Assembly (NCBI GenBank): GCA_947561395.2
Contig: OX387184.1
Span: 7,626,001-7,690,000, forward strand
Origin: Buxus sempervirens
Lineage: Eukaryota; Streptophyta; Magnoliopsida; Buxales; Buxaceae
DNA: 64,000 nucleotides
Direction of reading: 5' to 3'
Position numbers and translations under genes: made by a program. Below, in pieces: positions 1-11,357 of the stretch (positions are counted from its first letter, which is position 1; every line of letters begins with the position of its first letter). The notes under the pieces were generated by a model. The model did no database searches, was not told the origin of the DNA, and worked only from the letters and a program-made list of their open reading frames with translations.

Positions 1-68
1 TAATACAACAGATTGGAGAGACAGGACATGACAGAGAGGAAGAGATAGATCAGAGGAAGAAGACAGAC

Positions 69-583
69 CAAATATGGGATTCCCAACGGCCGGTCCTCCG
101 GTAAAAGGTGACGCCGCGATACTGGGAGCTTCGAGACCTCGGACCTCGACGACTCCTCTTCATCGGCTGGCTAACCTCCGTAGCCTTTCTGTTGATAAGT
201 GGCTCTGCCTGACAGAACTTCACATCAACCCATTGAGCTCGCGGGAAGGAAACCATGTCTTCCTCCGTTGTAGTCCTCCCCATTTCAATTCCTTCCACCG
301 GAAAAAATTGCCGGGTCACCATGGGTCCGGCCTCCCATGAACAGATGCGATCGTGGATCACTGTGAAACCGAAGATCTTACTTCTCCTCTTCCTCCCGCA
401 TCCTCCCTCTTCATCCTGTGATCCATTTTCGGTATCCGTAGCCGAAGAACTGGAATTCTCGTTGGAAATCGATTCCACCCCTTTTCCCTTATTACCACCA
501 TTAAAAGAAGTCTTCCGAGAAGAACTTCCTTCAGATACCGCCTCTGCTCGCTTTCTATCAGGTGAGTTGTTGAGATCCCACAT
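69..583 (-). CDS. AP2-like: APETALA2/TOE-type transcription factor, first coding exon (partial)
   Basis: This is the first coding exon of a euAP2 transcription factor, the class that controls floral organ identity and flowering time in the nucleus. I start it at the ATG at 583-581 because the protein then opens with MWDLNNSPD, the usual euAP2 N-terminus, which contains a DLNxxP (EAR) repression motif. The exon gives 172 residues: a Ser/Asn/acidic stretch, the basic motif KRRSKIFGF (about 65-73), VTRQFFPV (89-96), a basic SRRGPRSR segment (about 144-151), and the start of the first AP2 domain ([20 protein letters not shown]). The frame runs on into SVFFL and a stop, so I infer a donor inside the Trp codon (TG|GTCTGT, intron from 68). 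The rest of AP2-R1, AP2-R2 and any miR172 target site would lie left of position 1. Whether it is AP2, TOE1 or RAP2.7 cannot be settled from this exon. Confidence 0.9.
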
Positions 584-2376
584 TCTGTATGGGCTACTTT
601 TTCTTCTCTCTAAGCCTCCACAAGGTCCAAGACTCACGCAGACATGCTCTCTTCCTTGTATCAGCAAAAAATACACCAGGATCAACAACGATTTCTCCAC
701 ATCTGTACCAGAATTTGGGATTTTGATTTTTGCTTCTCTTCTTATGCAAGAGCCATCTTCCTTTCTTCTTCTCTCTCTTTCTTTCCTTCTTTCTTTCTGT
801 ATATTTAAGAATACATGTCTCTCTCTCTCTCTGTCAGGCGTTAACCACACCCTGCGAAACTGAAGAAACCTATGACTAAAAGAGGTATGTTGGAAAAGGT
901 GAGAAGAGAAGATTTCCCAAGAACTGCGTATGCCCAAGTCAGCTCAACTTGCCAATACAGCATAAACAAGACGACGTTGAATAAGCTCACCCAAAATAGA
1001 CTACTTTATAGCCTCTCCTTCTCAGTCCCTCTCCTTCTTCAACCTTATTTCATTCATAACAAGCTCTCTCTCCCTCCCTTCATTAACCTTTTTTCGGTGG
1101 TTTTAACTTTGAACGCATATCTTTTGGCACTGTCAAAAAGAACAAGAAAAAAGAAACACAGAAAATCAGGAATAGCAAATGGGAAATAAAGAGCCATCTC
1201 TTTCCTGCTAATCTTTCCCACGTTAACCGAATCGAAAAGCATCCTCCACTTCTCTGTTGCTCCCTATCCCTCTCAACAGTAAAACAAATAGACCACTTTT
1301 TTTTTTGGGTAGGCAAACAAATAGACCACTTGGAAGAGTTCTAATTACTCAAATCACTTAATCAGTTGTATAAACTTTCATCCTTCTTACACTCAAAACG
1401 TAAGCTCAGTATCTATAAATTAATCCTATAGGTTGGAAGTTTCCAATCCACAAATAATAAATAATACTCTCTCTCTCTCTCTCTCCCACTCTTCTTTTCA
1501 AGAGATAAAAGAGAAAAAAGAAAAAAAAAAGTTATACAGTAACTTGTAGGAAAGAAAGGGAAAATAGAAAAGAAGGAATATTTGAGGTCAGGTGCGAATA
1601 AAGATTGCTGCAAGGAGAAAGCCTGAGACACAATAATATTCCATAGAAAGAAGGCAAATAGGAAGTGGGGTTGGGATTCAAAAAGGATATGAGAATAATG
1701 GAAGAAAAAGGAAAGAGTTTCCAGAAAGGTGGAATCCAAGAGTAGAGGAGAGGGCCACGTTGCTCATTTTCAGAGGTTCTTGTGGGGGACGAACGGCTCT
1801 TCTAAGTCTTACCCACGAGCCTCCACCTCGTATTTATTGCACTCCGACTCCTTCCCAAACCTAACCTGTCCACCAATGGAGGATCGCCTAAGGTTTCATA
1901 GGTGTAGGAAGCCTATGAAGTGTTGTGTTGAGGGAGAAGGAAACAGACTGATGATTCATGTGGTAGTGGAACCCAAGAGTGGTAAAGATTCCACGTCGCA
2001 TCGCACCCCGCTTAAAAAAGCAAAGGTGGGATCCAACATCCAAGTAGTAGGGTCCACATCACAGGATTCTCGAACGCTACAGGACTGCCAAAACGCAATC
2101 TATCTCTTTGCTTATTAAACTCTCATGGAGTGCCAATCCAACACTTCCCAATTATGGAAGTGGGACGAGGCTGCCTTATCCGTGTTGTTTTCCCCAACAG
2201 GAATGACTTTGTGCATAATTGGACCTCCATGGATCTGGGCCCACCCACCCACTAGATTTCTCACCCTCTCGCTTTCAGGTTTGTGGGCTGTTTCCATCAC
2301 CGGGTCAGTCCGGCTTTATGACATTAACATTAAAATTATTTGTATCATGGGTGTATATTTTCATAACTTGAAAGTG
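584..2376. other. AP2-like gene 5' UTR/promoter and spacer
   Basis: No coding region is supported here. The part next to the AP2-like start is pyrimidine-rich on the plus strand, with CTTT and CT runs around 740-835, as is common in plant leaders. A short (CT)n tract lies near 1467-1486. A small poly(T) insertion flanked by a 17-bp direct repeat lies at 1282-1331 and is reported separately. The ATG-containing frame that continues upstream to 937 is untranslated leader. Confidence 0.5.
1282..1331 (-). repeat. Minute retroposon-like insertion with 17-bp target duplication
   Basis: The 17-mer AAACAAATAGACCACTT occurs at 1282-1298 and again at 1315-1331. Between the copies lie 16 bases that read GCCTACCCAAAAAAAA on the minus strand, which looks like the extreme 3' end of a poly(A) retroposon. 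This fits target-primed insertion of an almost completely 5'-truncated element; a simple tandem duplication would not explain the foreign spacer. Confidence 0.6.
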
Positions 2377-2500
2377 CTAGAGCATTAGCTGGAAGATCTA
2401 GTGTAGCCGACGTGAACTATGTGTCTACGTAAGTGTATGAAGCTGATGTTTACGCATGCGTTACTGTTGGACCAACAGATCTTCCAGCTAGAGGCTCTAG
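2377..2500. mobile_element. MITE with terminal inverted repeats, copy 1
   Basis: The ends are inverted: CTAGAGC..TAGCTGGAAGATCT at the left (2377-2400) matches the complement of the right end (about 2476-2500). The element is about 124 bp and non-coding. A diverged relative sharing TTGGACCA, the AGATCTTC-type core and a GGCTC end lies at 60816-60952, so this is a dispersed family. No target duplication was established. Confidence 0.6.
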
Positions 2501-2576
2501 GTGAACCGACCCTTATTGGTTCAACCAGTCAGATCAATTTGGAATTTTCATGCTATATATTGGAGACAAGCCTATT

Positions 2577-2694
2577 AATCTTAAAAGCTTATGCCGGGCC
2601 ATGTAAGTTACAGGGTCTTACATGGGCCTTTAGGGATTAACGGTTAGCCCGGATACCCTGAGTTCAAAAAAAAACAAAAAATCTTAAAAGCTTA
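2577..2694 (+). mobile_element. 5'-truncated SINE-like retroposon with 15-bp target duplication
   Basis: The 15-mer AATCTTAAAAGCTTA occurs at 2577-2591 and 2680-2694. The 88-bp insert between the copies ends in an A-rich tail (GAGTTCAAAAAAAAACAAAAA). Its body contains GGTTAGCCCGGATACCC, which resembles 3' parts of plant tRNA-derived SINEs. Tail plus long target duplication is the signature of LINE-mobilised retroposition. Confidence 0.65.
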
Positions 2695-5600
2695 AGCCAA
2701 TAGGTGAAAATGTAACTATATATATCAAAGCTTAAACCAATAAGTGAAAATGTAACTATGTATATCAAAGGATGGAACATACAAAAACTCAAAAAGCCAA
2801 ATTGTGATTTCATTTTGGTTTAGGTTAGGTTAACATACTATTTTTTTAAAAAAAAAATTTATTTTTACAATTTTAGGTTAAAGCAACCCAACTTGCATTT
2901 TGTTTGGGCCGGTTGGTTTTCAGCTTAAAGCAACCAAACTTACAATTTATATATGATAAATTATTTGAAACTAGATGGTAAGAGTCTGTCATGTAGTGCT
3001 ATGTATTTTTTGTTGTTTATCATTTTATTTTCAGTTTTTGGGTAAGGACATTGCTATGTTGAGTAGGTCACCAAGGATGTCATCTGGACTTATCTGAAAG
3101 ATGTAGTTTTAGCATAATTTTGGGGACACAATAACTAAACGATATGAAACTTAATATATGAATAATTTATAGTTTGGTCTTTATAAAAGTCCAATACTTA
3201 CAATTTATAAATGCTCTTCATATCTGGAAACTGGTCATCATGCTCTCTAAATTGCCCATTAACTAGTCATATAAGGATGTCGGACGTTTCATTGAAGCTT
3301 GACGTTTGTGTGATACCTAACCCATATTTTCTTTTCTTTTCTGTTAATACTCTGTTCCATTGGAAAACAGGGAAAAAGTTGTTTCCAAAAATTTGAAATT
3401 TACATGCATGAAAGTATTTTCCTAATTGTTAGAAAAGTTGAGGAAAAGAATTTCTACTTTTTGGCAGACGTTTTTTTTTTTGTTGTTGGAGAAAAAAGAA
3501 AATTTCTTCCAACGCACCACCACTACCACCACCATAGCATCTCCATCATTGCCACACTACCACAACCATCACTGCCATTACCACCATCGCCACAGCGAAT
3601 ACTATTGCTATCACCAGAATATTTTGTTTTAGCATCTACATATTTTTAATTTCCAGGCTAAGGAATATAAATCCAACAAAAATTTCATATTACATCCAAA
3701 AAGGCGAAAAAAAGGATAAAGACTATATTTTCTTGAAATTTTTTTCATTAAAATAAAAACAGATCCTAATATGAAAAACTTTTGAAGAAAAGGAAGTTAA
3801 TGCTTCCCACCAAGTTTTGGGATCTTTACATTTTGGGCCTTCTGATCTATTTTGTACATCATCTATTTTAATTAAATAGAAACGTCTGAATTGAACTTTG
3901 ACACTAATTAATAACTGCTCTGTCTTTTTGATGAATTAAATCATAATCATATTATTTGTTTTCTTGAACACCCAAATCTATAATCCAGAATCTTATTTTT
4001 CAAAAAAATAAAAAATAAAAAATGATATCAGTACTGCTTTATCCTAAAACTACCAATAATAATACCCAAAAAAAAAAACAAAAGAACCAAAACCATCAAA
4101 GAAGTTTGAATTTATAATCCATGTATTTGCACATATAGGTTGTTTTTAGATAACGAGAAATGTTTCTGATAGCACAGTTCTTATTTTTTTAAGTTTTAGA
4201 AGTTTCCAGCATTTTCTTAGAAGCTGGTTCTCATAAAAAATATTTTTCTTTCCCTCCTATCCAAATGCTTTATGCATGAAAGAATCTTACATTTTCTTGC
4301 ATCTTCTAGGTATCTAATCGCCGTCATTATGAATTTTTAGTTCTTTGATCAACCTTGTGCGTTTTTTTCCATTTTTTTTTTAATCACGAACTGAATATAA
4401 CGCGAAAAGAACTTTAAACATGGCAAATGTGAAGACAATACGCATGTTGGTCACATCAAATCCCATCCGAACTGATTAATCTTACACCAAACAGTAGAAG
4501 AAAAATTCTCGGAGGAAGTGGAAGAGATGTAACCCAAAGCAGTTTTGGTTTCTTCAACAGATATTTCAAAGCACTTGCGGTCCGAAGCAGCATTGAAAAT
4601 GGCGGTTCCCCTTTAAACTGCGTCCAATCCGCTTATCTCATTGTGTGACTTTTACCAAATCTTCTTCACAAAAATATATTAATAACTATTGTAAGAGTCA
4701 AAGGACTTATTAATAATTTGTCATTGTACTTCGAGTCGAGATCATTCATCCATGATCGATGGGCCACCGCGTTGCACAGTGAACACATGCAATGCATTTG
4801 GGTCTCTCTCTCGCTCTCCATAAAACTCTTTCCTTGAACTTGACACAAGAAAAGAGAAGAGCAGATGTTGCAATCAGAAAGAGTTGATTAATAGTGTTTA
4901 GTTTGAACTTTGAAGCATTTCATCACTCCTATGGCTCTTTATAATTCATGTAATGGTCAGCTTCCCGTTCTCATCAAAAGTCTTGTACTTTATATTTCAA
5001 TCTCTATTCCTTAAAGTGACAATCAATCAATCACTCTCTCCTCAAAATAATACAAGTTCCCATCTTAAAATTCAATAAGTCAAGATAGGTGAAACCTACA
5101 GCGAAAAACCAATGAAAATTACTTGAGTTATATTTTGGACGAAATATGACCCATTATTCATATCTTTTCGGCAAATGACCAAATGGGTCCAAAAATGAAA
5201 AAAATATAAACCATTTAGTTCTGTTTACAAGTCCATTGACGAGAAATTACAAGTCAAAATGAGAATAATCCTCGTAAATAGAGAATAATTTTGTAATTTC
5301 CATTATCTAACTTGTAATATCCTATCAACGAATTTGTAATACCTATCATATGAATTATAGTTTGTCATCAACAAACTTGTAATCTTCATTAATAATCTTG
5401 TAATTCTTATCATTTGACTTGTAATTTTAATAGACGAACTTATAATTCTTATCAAGAGGATCAAATGGTCCATATTTTTACATTTTCGCATTTATTTGGT
5501 AATCAGCGGAAAATGTGAGACCAACAGGCCATATGTCATCCAAAAGGTGACTAAACAGTAATTTTTCTCAAAAACAATTTTTGCAACTGCAAGAAGATCT

Positions 5601-6598
5601 GCACAAGATTTTTTGTTCTTACCAATCAGTCACTCTTACCCGGTATTGACAAACGTTGGACGGAGAGAGAGATGGTGAAGCTTTACAGATGATGATTAGA
5701 CCACACATTGGTTATCCTTTCCCTTTTTTTTTTTCCTTTTTTGTTTTGTTTTTAAGTAAAGCATCTTCCAAGACAAATATTCTTCTTCCTTTTTCTTCTT
5801 TTTCTATGGAGCAGAAAAATCCCTCCCCTTTGCGTTGTAAAGATGGTTTGATTGATGGTTCATGACGTCTTCTCATTGTTGTTTTGTGTGTATCTTTGCC
5901 CCGACAATGAGGAGCCACCGAGGCTCTTCTTTGTGTCGATAGCCTACGAATCAATCGCAACCACCTGGCTATTTTTAGATTTTAGTCACATATACCTCTT
6001 TATTACAATAATCCTCGTACGTCGTAGGGAAGTAAGAACCTTCAAGTAAGCTCTTGATTACACTATTTGATCAATCTCAACGGTGAGCATTTCTTCTAGT
6101 GCCAAAATATGGTGTTTCAGTGAAACCACCGGCTAGGATGTGTTTTGAGGTGTGGGCCCCGGTTGAAATGAGACATCCATCCCTCCGTTTCATGTAGGTA
6201 CTACTGAGTGGCACTAGAGGAAATTGTCTCGTCTCCAACGGTGAGACAATGTGAAGCGAGAGCGTTTCACCTGGTGCCATACAGTGGTGCCAGCGTAAAA
6301 CACACAGATGTATGCACGTGTTAGGTGGGGCCCCCCCACGTCTACACTCCATATGGTAGGTGGTTTTACGGAACCATCAGATTTTAGCTCTAGATGAAAT
6401 GCTTTCATGTGAAACGGGGATTTCAAGGGAAAAGACAACCCAACATGCCTCTCTCTTGTATTTGCAATCATAGTGAGTCTGGAATTTATGAGCAAATTAA
6501 TCAAGTTATCTTGCAAAGCACACTTAATTAAAATATGTGATGCTAATACCCAGTTAATGAGTAACCCCACCTCTTTGTAGCCGAACCCTCTTAAATCT
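2695..6598. other. AT-rich intergenic spacer
   Basis: I see no gene here. Notable sequence is a CCA/ACC-rich run at about 3510-3600 and a set of irregular repeats of the type CTTGTAAT..ATC, spaced roughly every 20-35 bp, at 5290-5455. The rest is unremarkable AT-rich DNA. Confidence 0.5.
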
Positions 6599-6899
6599 TA
6601 GGGATGGCAATGACGCTGGTTATGAGTGGGTTTTGCCAAACCTACCCGGGCGCCCTATGAGGATTTAGCTCATATCAAACTTGCAGCTAATTCTCTATCG
6701 AGTCGGTAACGGGGTGGGTTAAACTAGTTGTACTATAAAATGTTAAAATTTGAATGTAAAATTTGTAAAATATATATGATATACTTTTTTAAGGTCCCTG
6801 ATTTATGCTTTACCAAACCCTAACCATTAGGCACAGATCGGGACAGATTAATGGAGGTAGGTTAATTTTCTCGATTAACCTGCCCTACGGCCATCCCTA
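6599..6899. mobile_element. hAT-like non-autonomous element
   Basis: The ends are inverted: TAGGGATGGCAATG at the left and CGGCCATCCCTA at the right. This is a common hAT-type MITE terminus in plants. The interior (about 300 bp) has GGGTGGGTTAA-type subterminal motifs and no coding capacity. The flanking 8-mers do not match, so the target duplication has decayed or an end is slightly misplaced. Confidence 0.5.
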
Positions 6900-7656
6900 A
6901 TCCTAATAACTTCATCATGTTCTATGGTTTCCAAAGTGAGCACGCTATCAAGTGGTCCTTCACCAACCGATGTGTGATATTTTCGATCTGTCACCCAAAT
7001 CAAGAGTTGGTCTAGAAAATGTTAATTTTGACACAACTCACAACCATATGCATGAAATAATGAAGGCCACATATGAAAGCTACCATTCCTTTACTTCCTT
7101 AATTTCTTTCTTGATACTTCCCAAGTCATCTTCACCAACTTGGTAAGTGATGGGGAAATAGGGGACCATGAAGGGAGGAGGCATCCCCACCAAAAGGCAG
7201 AATACATGGTACATAGGAAAGGCAAAAAGCTTGCAGAGAGGAAAGCACTCCTTTTATATACTCTCATGTGGTTGGTAATGCAATGGCATTGTGACCAAAA
7301 TCTAGATGCTATTTTTCTTATGTGGATAGTAACCTATTTGTGCAGATCAATTTAGGCTTGCTCGATGGATACGAGGAAAAGAAACACATCCCTAAACAGA
7401 AGGTAGATGATGGGAGTTATAACTTATGGGGTCTGCTTTCATCAATGAAGCCTGGGCCCACAAAGTTGTGCACATGGTCCCACTGGAGGCCTACACTCAT
7501 CAATGCCACGATGCCAACAGTTTTCTAAGCAGGACGACGGGGCCGAAACCAGCCTGGCCCAGAGGAAAGCAGCCTTTCCGGATTTAGAAGTTTATGATTG
7601 GATGCTTAAAGATGGGCGTGCTTACATTATATTATATTTGCATCTATATCTTCTTG
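6900..7656. other. Spacer without a recognised gene
   Basis: Short open frames at 6952-7146 and 7140-7528 have no recognisable domain and no convincing splice structure. A segment at about 7620-7660 (TTACATTATATTATATTTGC) is a near copy of part of the adjacent MULE terminal repeat. Confidence 0.4.
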
Positions 7657-7665
7657 AATCTGTAA

Positions 7666-8198
7666 GGGTTTTTTGCATCCATGTCCTTACATTATACTAT
7701 ATTTGTATCTATATCTTCTTGTTTTTAATATTTGTATTTATACCCCTCCATTTTATATAATCGTTTCAATCGTACACTTGACGTTAAAATTCATTAAATT
7801 TTGTTGTTTATTTTTTTAATTGATTAAAGTAACCTTATATAAAATAAAAATATTTGCATTTATTTTCCTATATTATCTTATAAATTCATTTAGTCCTTAT
7901 ATTATTATATTTATTGCATATACACTTTAAGTCATTGATATTAATTTGCCCGATTCATAATTTTTTCATTGGAATTCCACCTAGATTCGTTGTCATTTGG
8001 CTATTTAATTTTTTTTTAATTTATAGAAGGTTAATTTAGTTATTTAATAAAAATAAACAACAAAAGTTAATGAAATTTGAACATTAGGGTATATCTGGAA
8101 CAATTATGCTAAATTTAGGAGTATAAATACAAATAATAAAAACAAGAGAATATAGATGCAAATATATCATAATGTAGGAGTAAGAATGCAAAAAACCC
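7666..8198. mobile_element. Mutator-like (MULE) MITE with long inverted repeats
   Basis: The element starts GGGTTTTTTGCAT and ends in the complementary TGCAAAAAACCC. The inverted similarity extends about 150 bp inward from each end, which is typical of MULE-type termini. It is flanked by a 9-bp near-duplication, AATCTGTAA at 7657-7665 and AATATGTAA at 8199-8207 (8 of 9 identical), the length MULEs make. It is 533 bp, AT-rich and encodes nothing. Confidence 0.8.
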
Positions 8199-8211
8199 AA
8201 TATGTAATAAC

Positions 8212-8391
8212 TAATAATAGGGGCAAAGAAGAGCAGTTAGAGATAGATTTTTTTTTTTGATTTGATCCTTCATTCCACCTCAGCTGCTTGGTTGCAAGTT
8301 ATTAATAATAGGGGCAAAGAAGAGCAGTTAGAGATAGATTTTTTTTTGATTTGATCCTTCATTCCACCTCAGCTGCTTGGTTGCAAGTTAT
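8212..8391. repeat. Tandem duplication, two 89-91 bp units
   Basis: The unit beginning TAATAATAGGGGCAAAGAAG and ending TTGCAAGTTAT occurs at 8212-8302 and 8303-8391. The copies differ essentially only in an internal poly(T) tract (11 versus 9 T), so the duplication is recent. It begins a few bases beyond the MULE element. Confidence 0.9.
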
Positions 8392-9985
8392 AGTAAGCAT
8401 TGAACTGAAGATTTTGGTATCCTTTCTTGTCAACTAAAAGCTGCACGACAAGTGATCGATTTGCACCGTAAATGAGCTGAGCTTGGGGGGTCCATGTTCG
8501 GTCCGGCCTACGTTTTGGACCCTATCTCAGACTTTTGATTGGAATTGCCCCTACCATTGTTACATGAATTTGGCAATAGCGGACACAGAAGCATTATTAA
8601 ATGTCACGATCATTATTATATCATGTCACTTAAAAGTATATTAAGACGGAGTTGCTCGGCATTATGGATTATTATCTGGATTTTGATAATCCAGGCTATA
8701 ATCACTGACTTTCAAAGTCCAGAATCTTATTTGGATATCATAGATTTTCGAATTTAATTATACGATTAGAATCTTGAATCTCGTTTTGTTGACATTGATT
8801 ATTGAGATTAATTTTGGAGTTTTTAATAAAAATTTGCATACAAAAATTATATAATGACTATTAAAAAAATTAATATCTTATTTAAAATTATATATATATT
8901 AAAAATAATATGTAAGATATTATATAATATATAAACTACATATTATAATATATTAGGTATAATCTATAGAGTCACTAATTTTGGAAATTTACATACCAAT
9001 GCCCATAATCCTCAAAATCAAAAGAAAAAAAAGGATTCTGATTATGAGCTGGATTATAACATTAGCTTGTAGAATCGAACCTCAAAACCCCAGCCAAATG
9101 CCTTTATTAGATTATAGAATCAGAATTTAGTAAAATCCAGATTTTATAATGTCCACTAAATGCCCCCTAAGTTTATTTTTAATGTAGGATATTGTAATTG
9201 AAAAAAGTTGAAAAAAATAAAAGAAAGAAAGAAACAATCTCCCACGAAAGGGTGTACAACTGTCCATTAGTAGTTTTAAAACTTGGTAATTTATGCTACA
9301 TATAATGCGAGAAAACCTCTTGGGAAGTGTTCCAAATGCAATGCACAACTTTCCAAAAAAAAACCCTTCTTCACATTGTTTAGATTCATTAATAAAGGGG
9401 TGTAATTGTTATAACAATTCAATTTCTTTTGTTTAAAAGTTAAGTAGTTTTATAACTGTTCCCTTTACATACCTTCTCACGTGCAGTACTATACGTGCAA
9501 CCCTGCTAGTGTTAAGAACTATTTGATATGCTCAGTACATATTAGAACAGGATAAATCGAGTACTGAAATTGTTGTTACCGGTTCTGAAAACAGTTTTTC
9601 TGTTTTCTGCCAAATGGTTCAACAATGTACGATGGAAAAAAAAATTCAATTATAAGTTACTTGCAAAGTCCCAACTCCAAGATGAAACAATACAATTAAT
9701 GACCTATGACCGTAAATATTTGGAGGAATCAAGACGTTGTTAATGTTTGCAGTTTGGTATTGAACTGCAATTTGATCTTAAGAACAATAGATATCAAGGA
9801 GAAAACATGAAACACATTGCTACACAATCAACCAAAAAGCATAGTAGCAATAGCTATTTTTTGTCCAAAATACAAAAGCCCCACAAGAACCTTAATCGGT
9901 CGAACCCACCCCACGTCCAAAGTAGAAACCCAAAAACAAAGCTCCCCTATCATAAAATAGATCTCCACCTGAAATCTCTCTCCGT
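8392..9985. other. AT-rich spacer
   Basis: No gene is supported. Several stretches of the type TCTGGATTTTGATAATCCAG (about 8676-8700) and ATTCTGATTATGAGCTGGATTATAA (about 9030-9060) look like decayed inverted repeats of an old MITE, but I could not fix boundaries. Confidence 0.35.
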
Positions 9986-10016
9986 TTGACAAAGTTACAG
10001 AGCATAACCGCAATAG

Positions 10017-10419
10017 GTGCAGAAGCTAAGGTTAGGTTCAACGAGACGAGCATTAGAGGCACAACGAAGAACATTATACATGGATGCGGACGGCAGAGGA
10101 AGAGGAGGAAGGGAGAAGGATCCAGGGAAGAAAAGGGAGCACTTCTTGCAGTACATGAGAGGCCATTCACCAGGCCAACACCACACAAGGATGAAAATGT
10201 GGCCACCGTACAGGTAAATATCAGACATTTTTTGGTTAGGAGAGTGAGAAAAGGATTAAAACTTGAAGAGCTGATGGTGGCTGCGACAACAGTGGAGGTG
10301 ATGGAGGTCATGGTGGTGGTGGTGGAATTCATGATGGTAGTGGTGGAGGCGGCGGTGATAACGGAGGTGATGATGATGGTGCGTATGGTGGAGGGGACAG
10401 TGGTTGTGGTGATAAATGA
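10017..10419 (+). other. Possible two-exon small gene with glycine-rich C-terminus
   Basis: I do not recognise a family. One open block reads QKLRLGSTRRALEAQRR..EHFLQYMRGH..MKMWPPYR and reaches a GTAAAT donor-like site after TACAG (about 10214). About 55 bases later, after TTGAAG, a second open block in matching phase reads RADGGCDNSGGDGGHGGGGG..GGDSGCGDK and stops at 10417-10419. The phase match and the Gly/Asp-rich tail hint at a real or formerly real gene. The acceptor is poor, no proper start is fixed, and the repeat-rich DNA can produce such frames by chance. The opposite strand gives only His-rich low-complexity frames. Confidence 0.2.
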
Positions 10420-10479
10420 AAGTATGAATGATTTGATTAGTCCACAAGAAATTGTAAAAGTACCATACAAAAATTATTA

Positions 10480-10760
10480 AATTTTTAAAAACTGAATTTT
10501 TAGCTTCCAAAAACAAGTCTTTTTGGATTTTGTTTTAAAAACAATTTGAAAAACCATGCTTACTAAACAAGATTTTGTGGTTTTTGTTTTCAAAAGTAAA
10601 AATAAAAAAATATTTTTGAAAACGTCAACAAACAACCTCTTAAAATTTTCAATTTTTAAAGACCAGCAGTTTCACAATTGTTCTGAAAAAAATGATTTGA
10701 GAACCATGCCTGCCAAACAAGATTTTGGGTTTTTTTTTTTTTAATTTGAAAAGCTAAAGA
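10480..10760. repeat. Diverged direct duplication
   Basis: The motif AACCATGCTTACTAAACAAG at about 10552 recurs as AACCATGCCTGCCAAACAAG at about 10702, each followed by GATTTTG and a G/T-rich run. This suggests an old duplication of roughly 150 bp. No gene is visible. Confidence 0.4.
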
Positions 10761-10879
10761 TTTTGGGTACTTTTTATTTGAAAAACGAAATAACTGTAAA
10801 CTAGCGTCCAGAATCTACAAATAGACAATTTAAAGCTCTTTAAAAAAAACTAATGCATCGCCTGCATAAAAAAGTTGAT

Positions 10880-11357
10880 GCCTAATACGTAAATTGGCGT
10901 ATCCACAATCAAATCACCGATAACTAGAAGATTTACTTGTAAGCCGCCTTCACTAATAGTCTTTCAGTGCATCCTGCATCATGCATCCAAACTTTTCAGG
11001 CACGTAACCGATAGCGCAACTCAAGATCGCGAGACAATTTGCAACTTAAAAGAAACATGGTGGCTGAACTCACAGATGTGGGTCTCAGATTCCTCACTCA
11101 CAAGAAATCTACAACATACCTAAATCCAGTGTCCAAACAGATATTCAACAGAAACGAAGCACGTCCATAATCTAGTTTTAACACAATCTCAAAATCCTCA
11201 CACTAAAATAAAGCTCTAAGATAACTCAAATCCATCACCCTACCCTATCAAAGCAACACTAGTTCAACAGAATCAAAAGCACGCCAGAAACCATCCAAAA
11301 TCCAGTATTTCAAGAAAAATATAACGGCTGTAGTCAAGCTCACAATGTCACTCCAGC
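10880..11357 (-). other. Probable PABP 3' UTR and downstream region
   Basis: This follows the PABP stop codon (11358-11360) on the minus strand. No coding frame or other gene is visible. The 3' end of the transcript cannot be placed from sequence alone. Confidence 0.4.

Noticed and set aside
50..937. AP2-like frame starting at 937 with 118 extra N-terminal residues
   Set aside because: The upstream part is basic and low-complexity and reads the leader. MWDLN at 583 is the conserved family start.
10256..10516. His-rich minus-strand frame
   Set aside because: It is the antisense of GGT/GAT-rich repeats, with low complexity and no start context.
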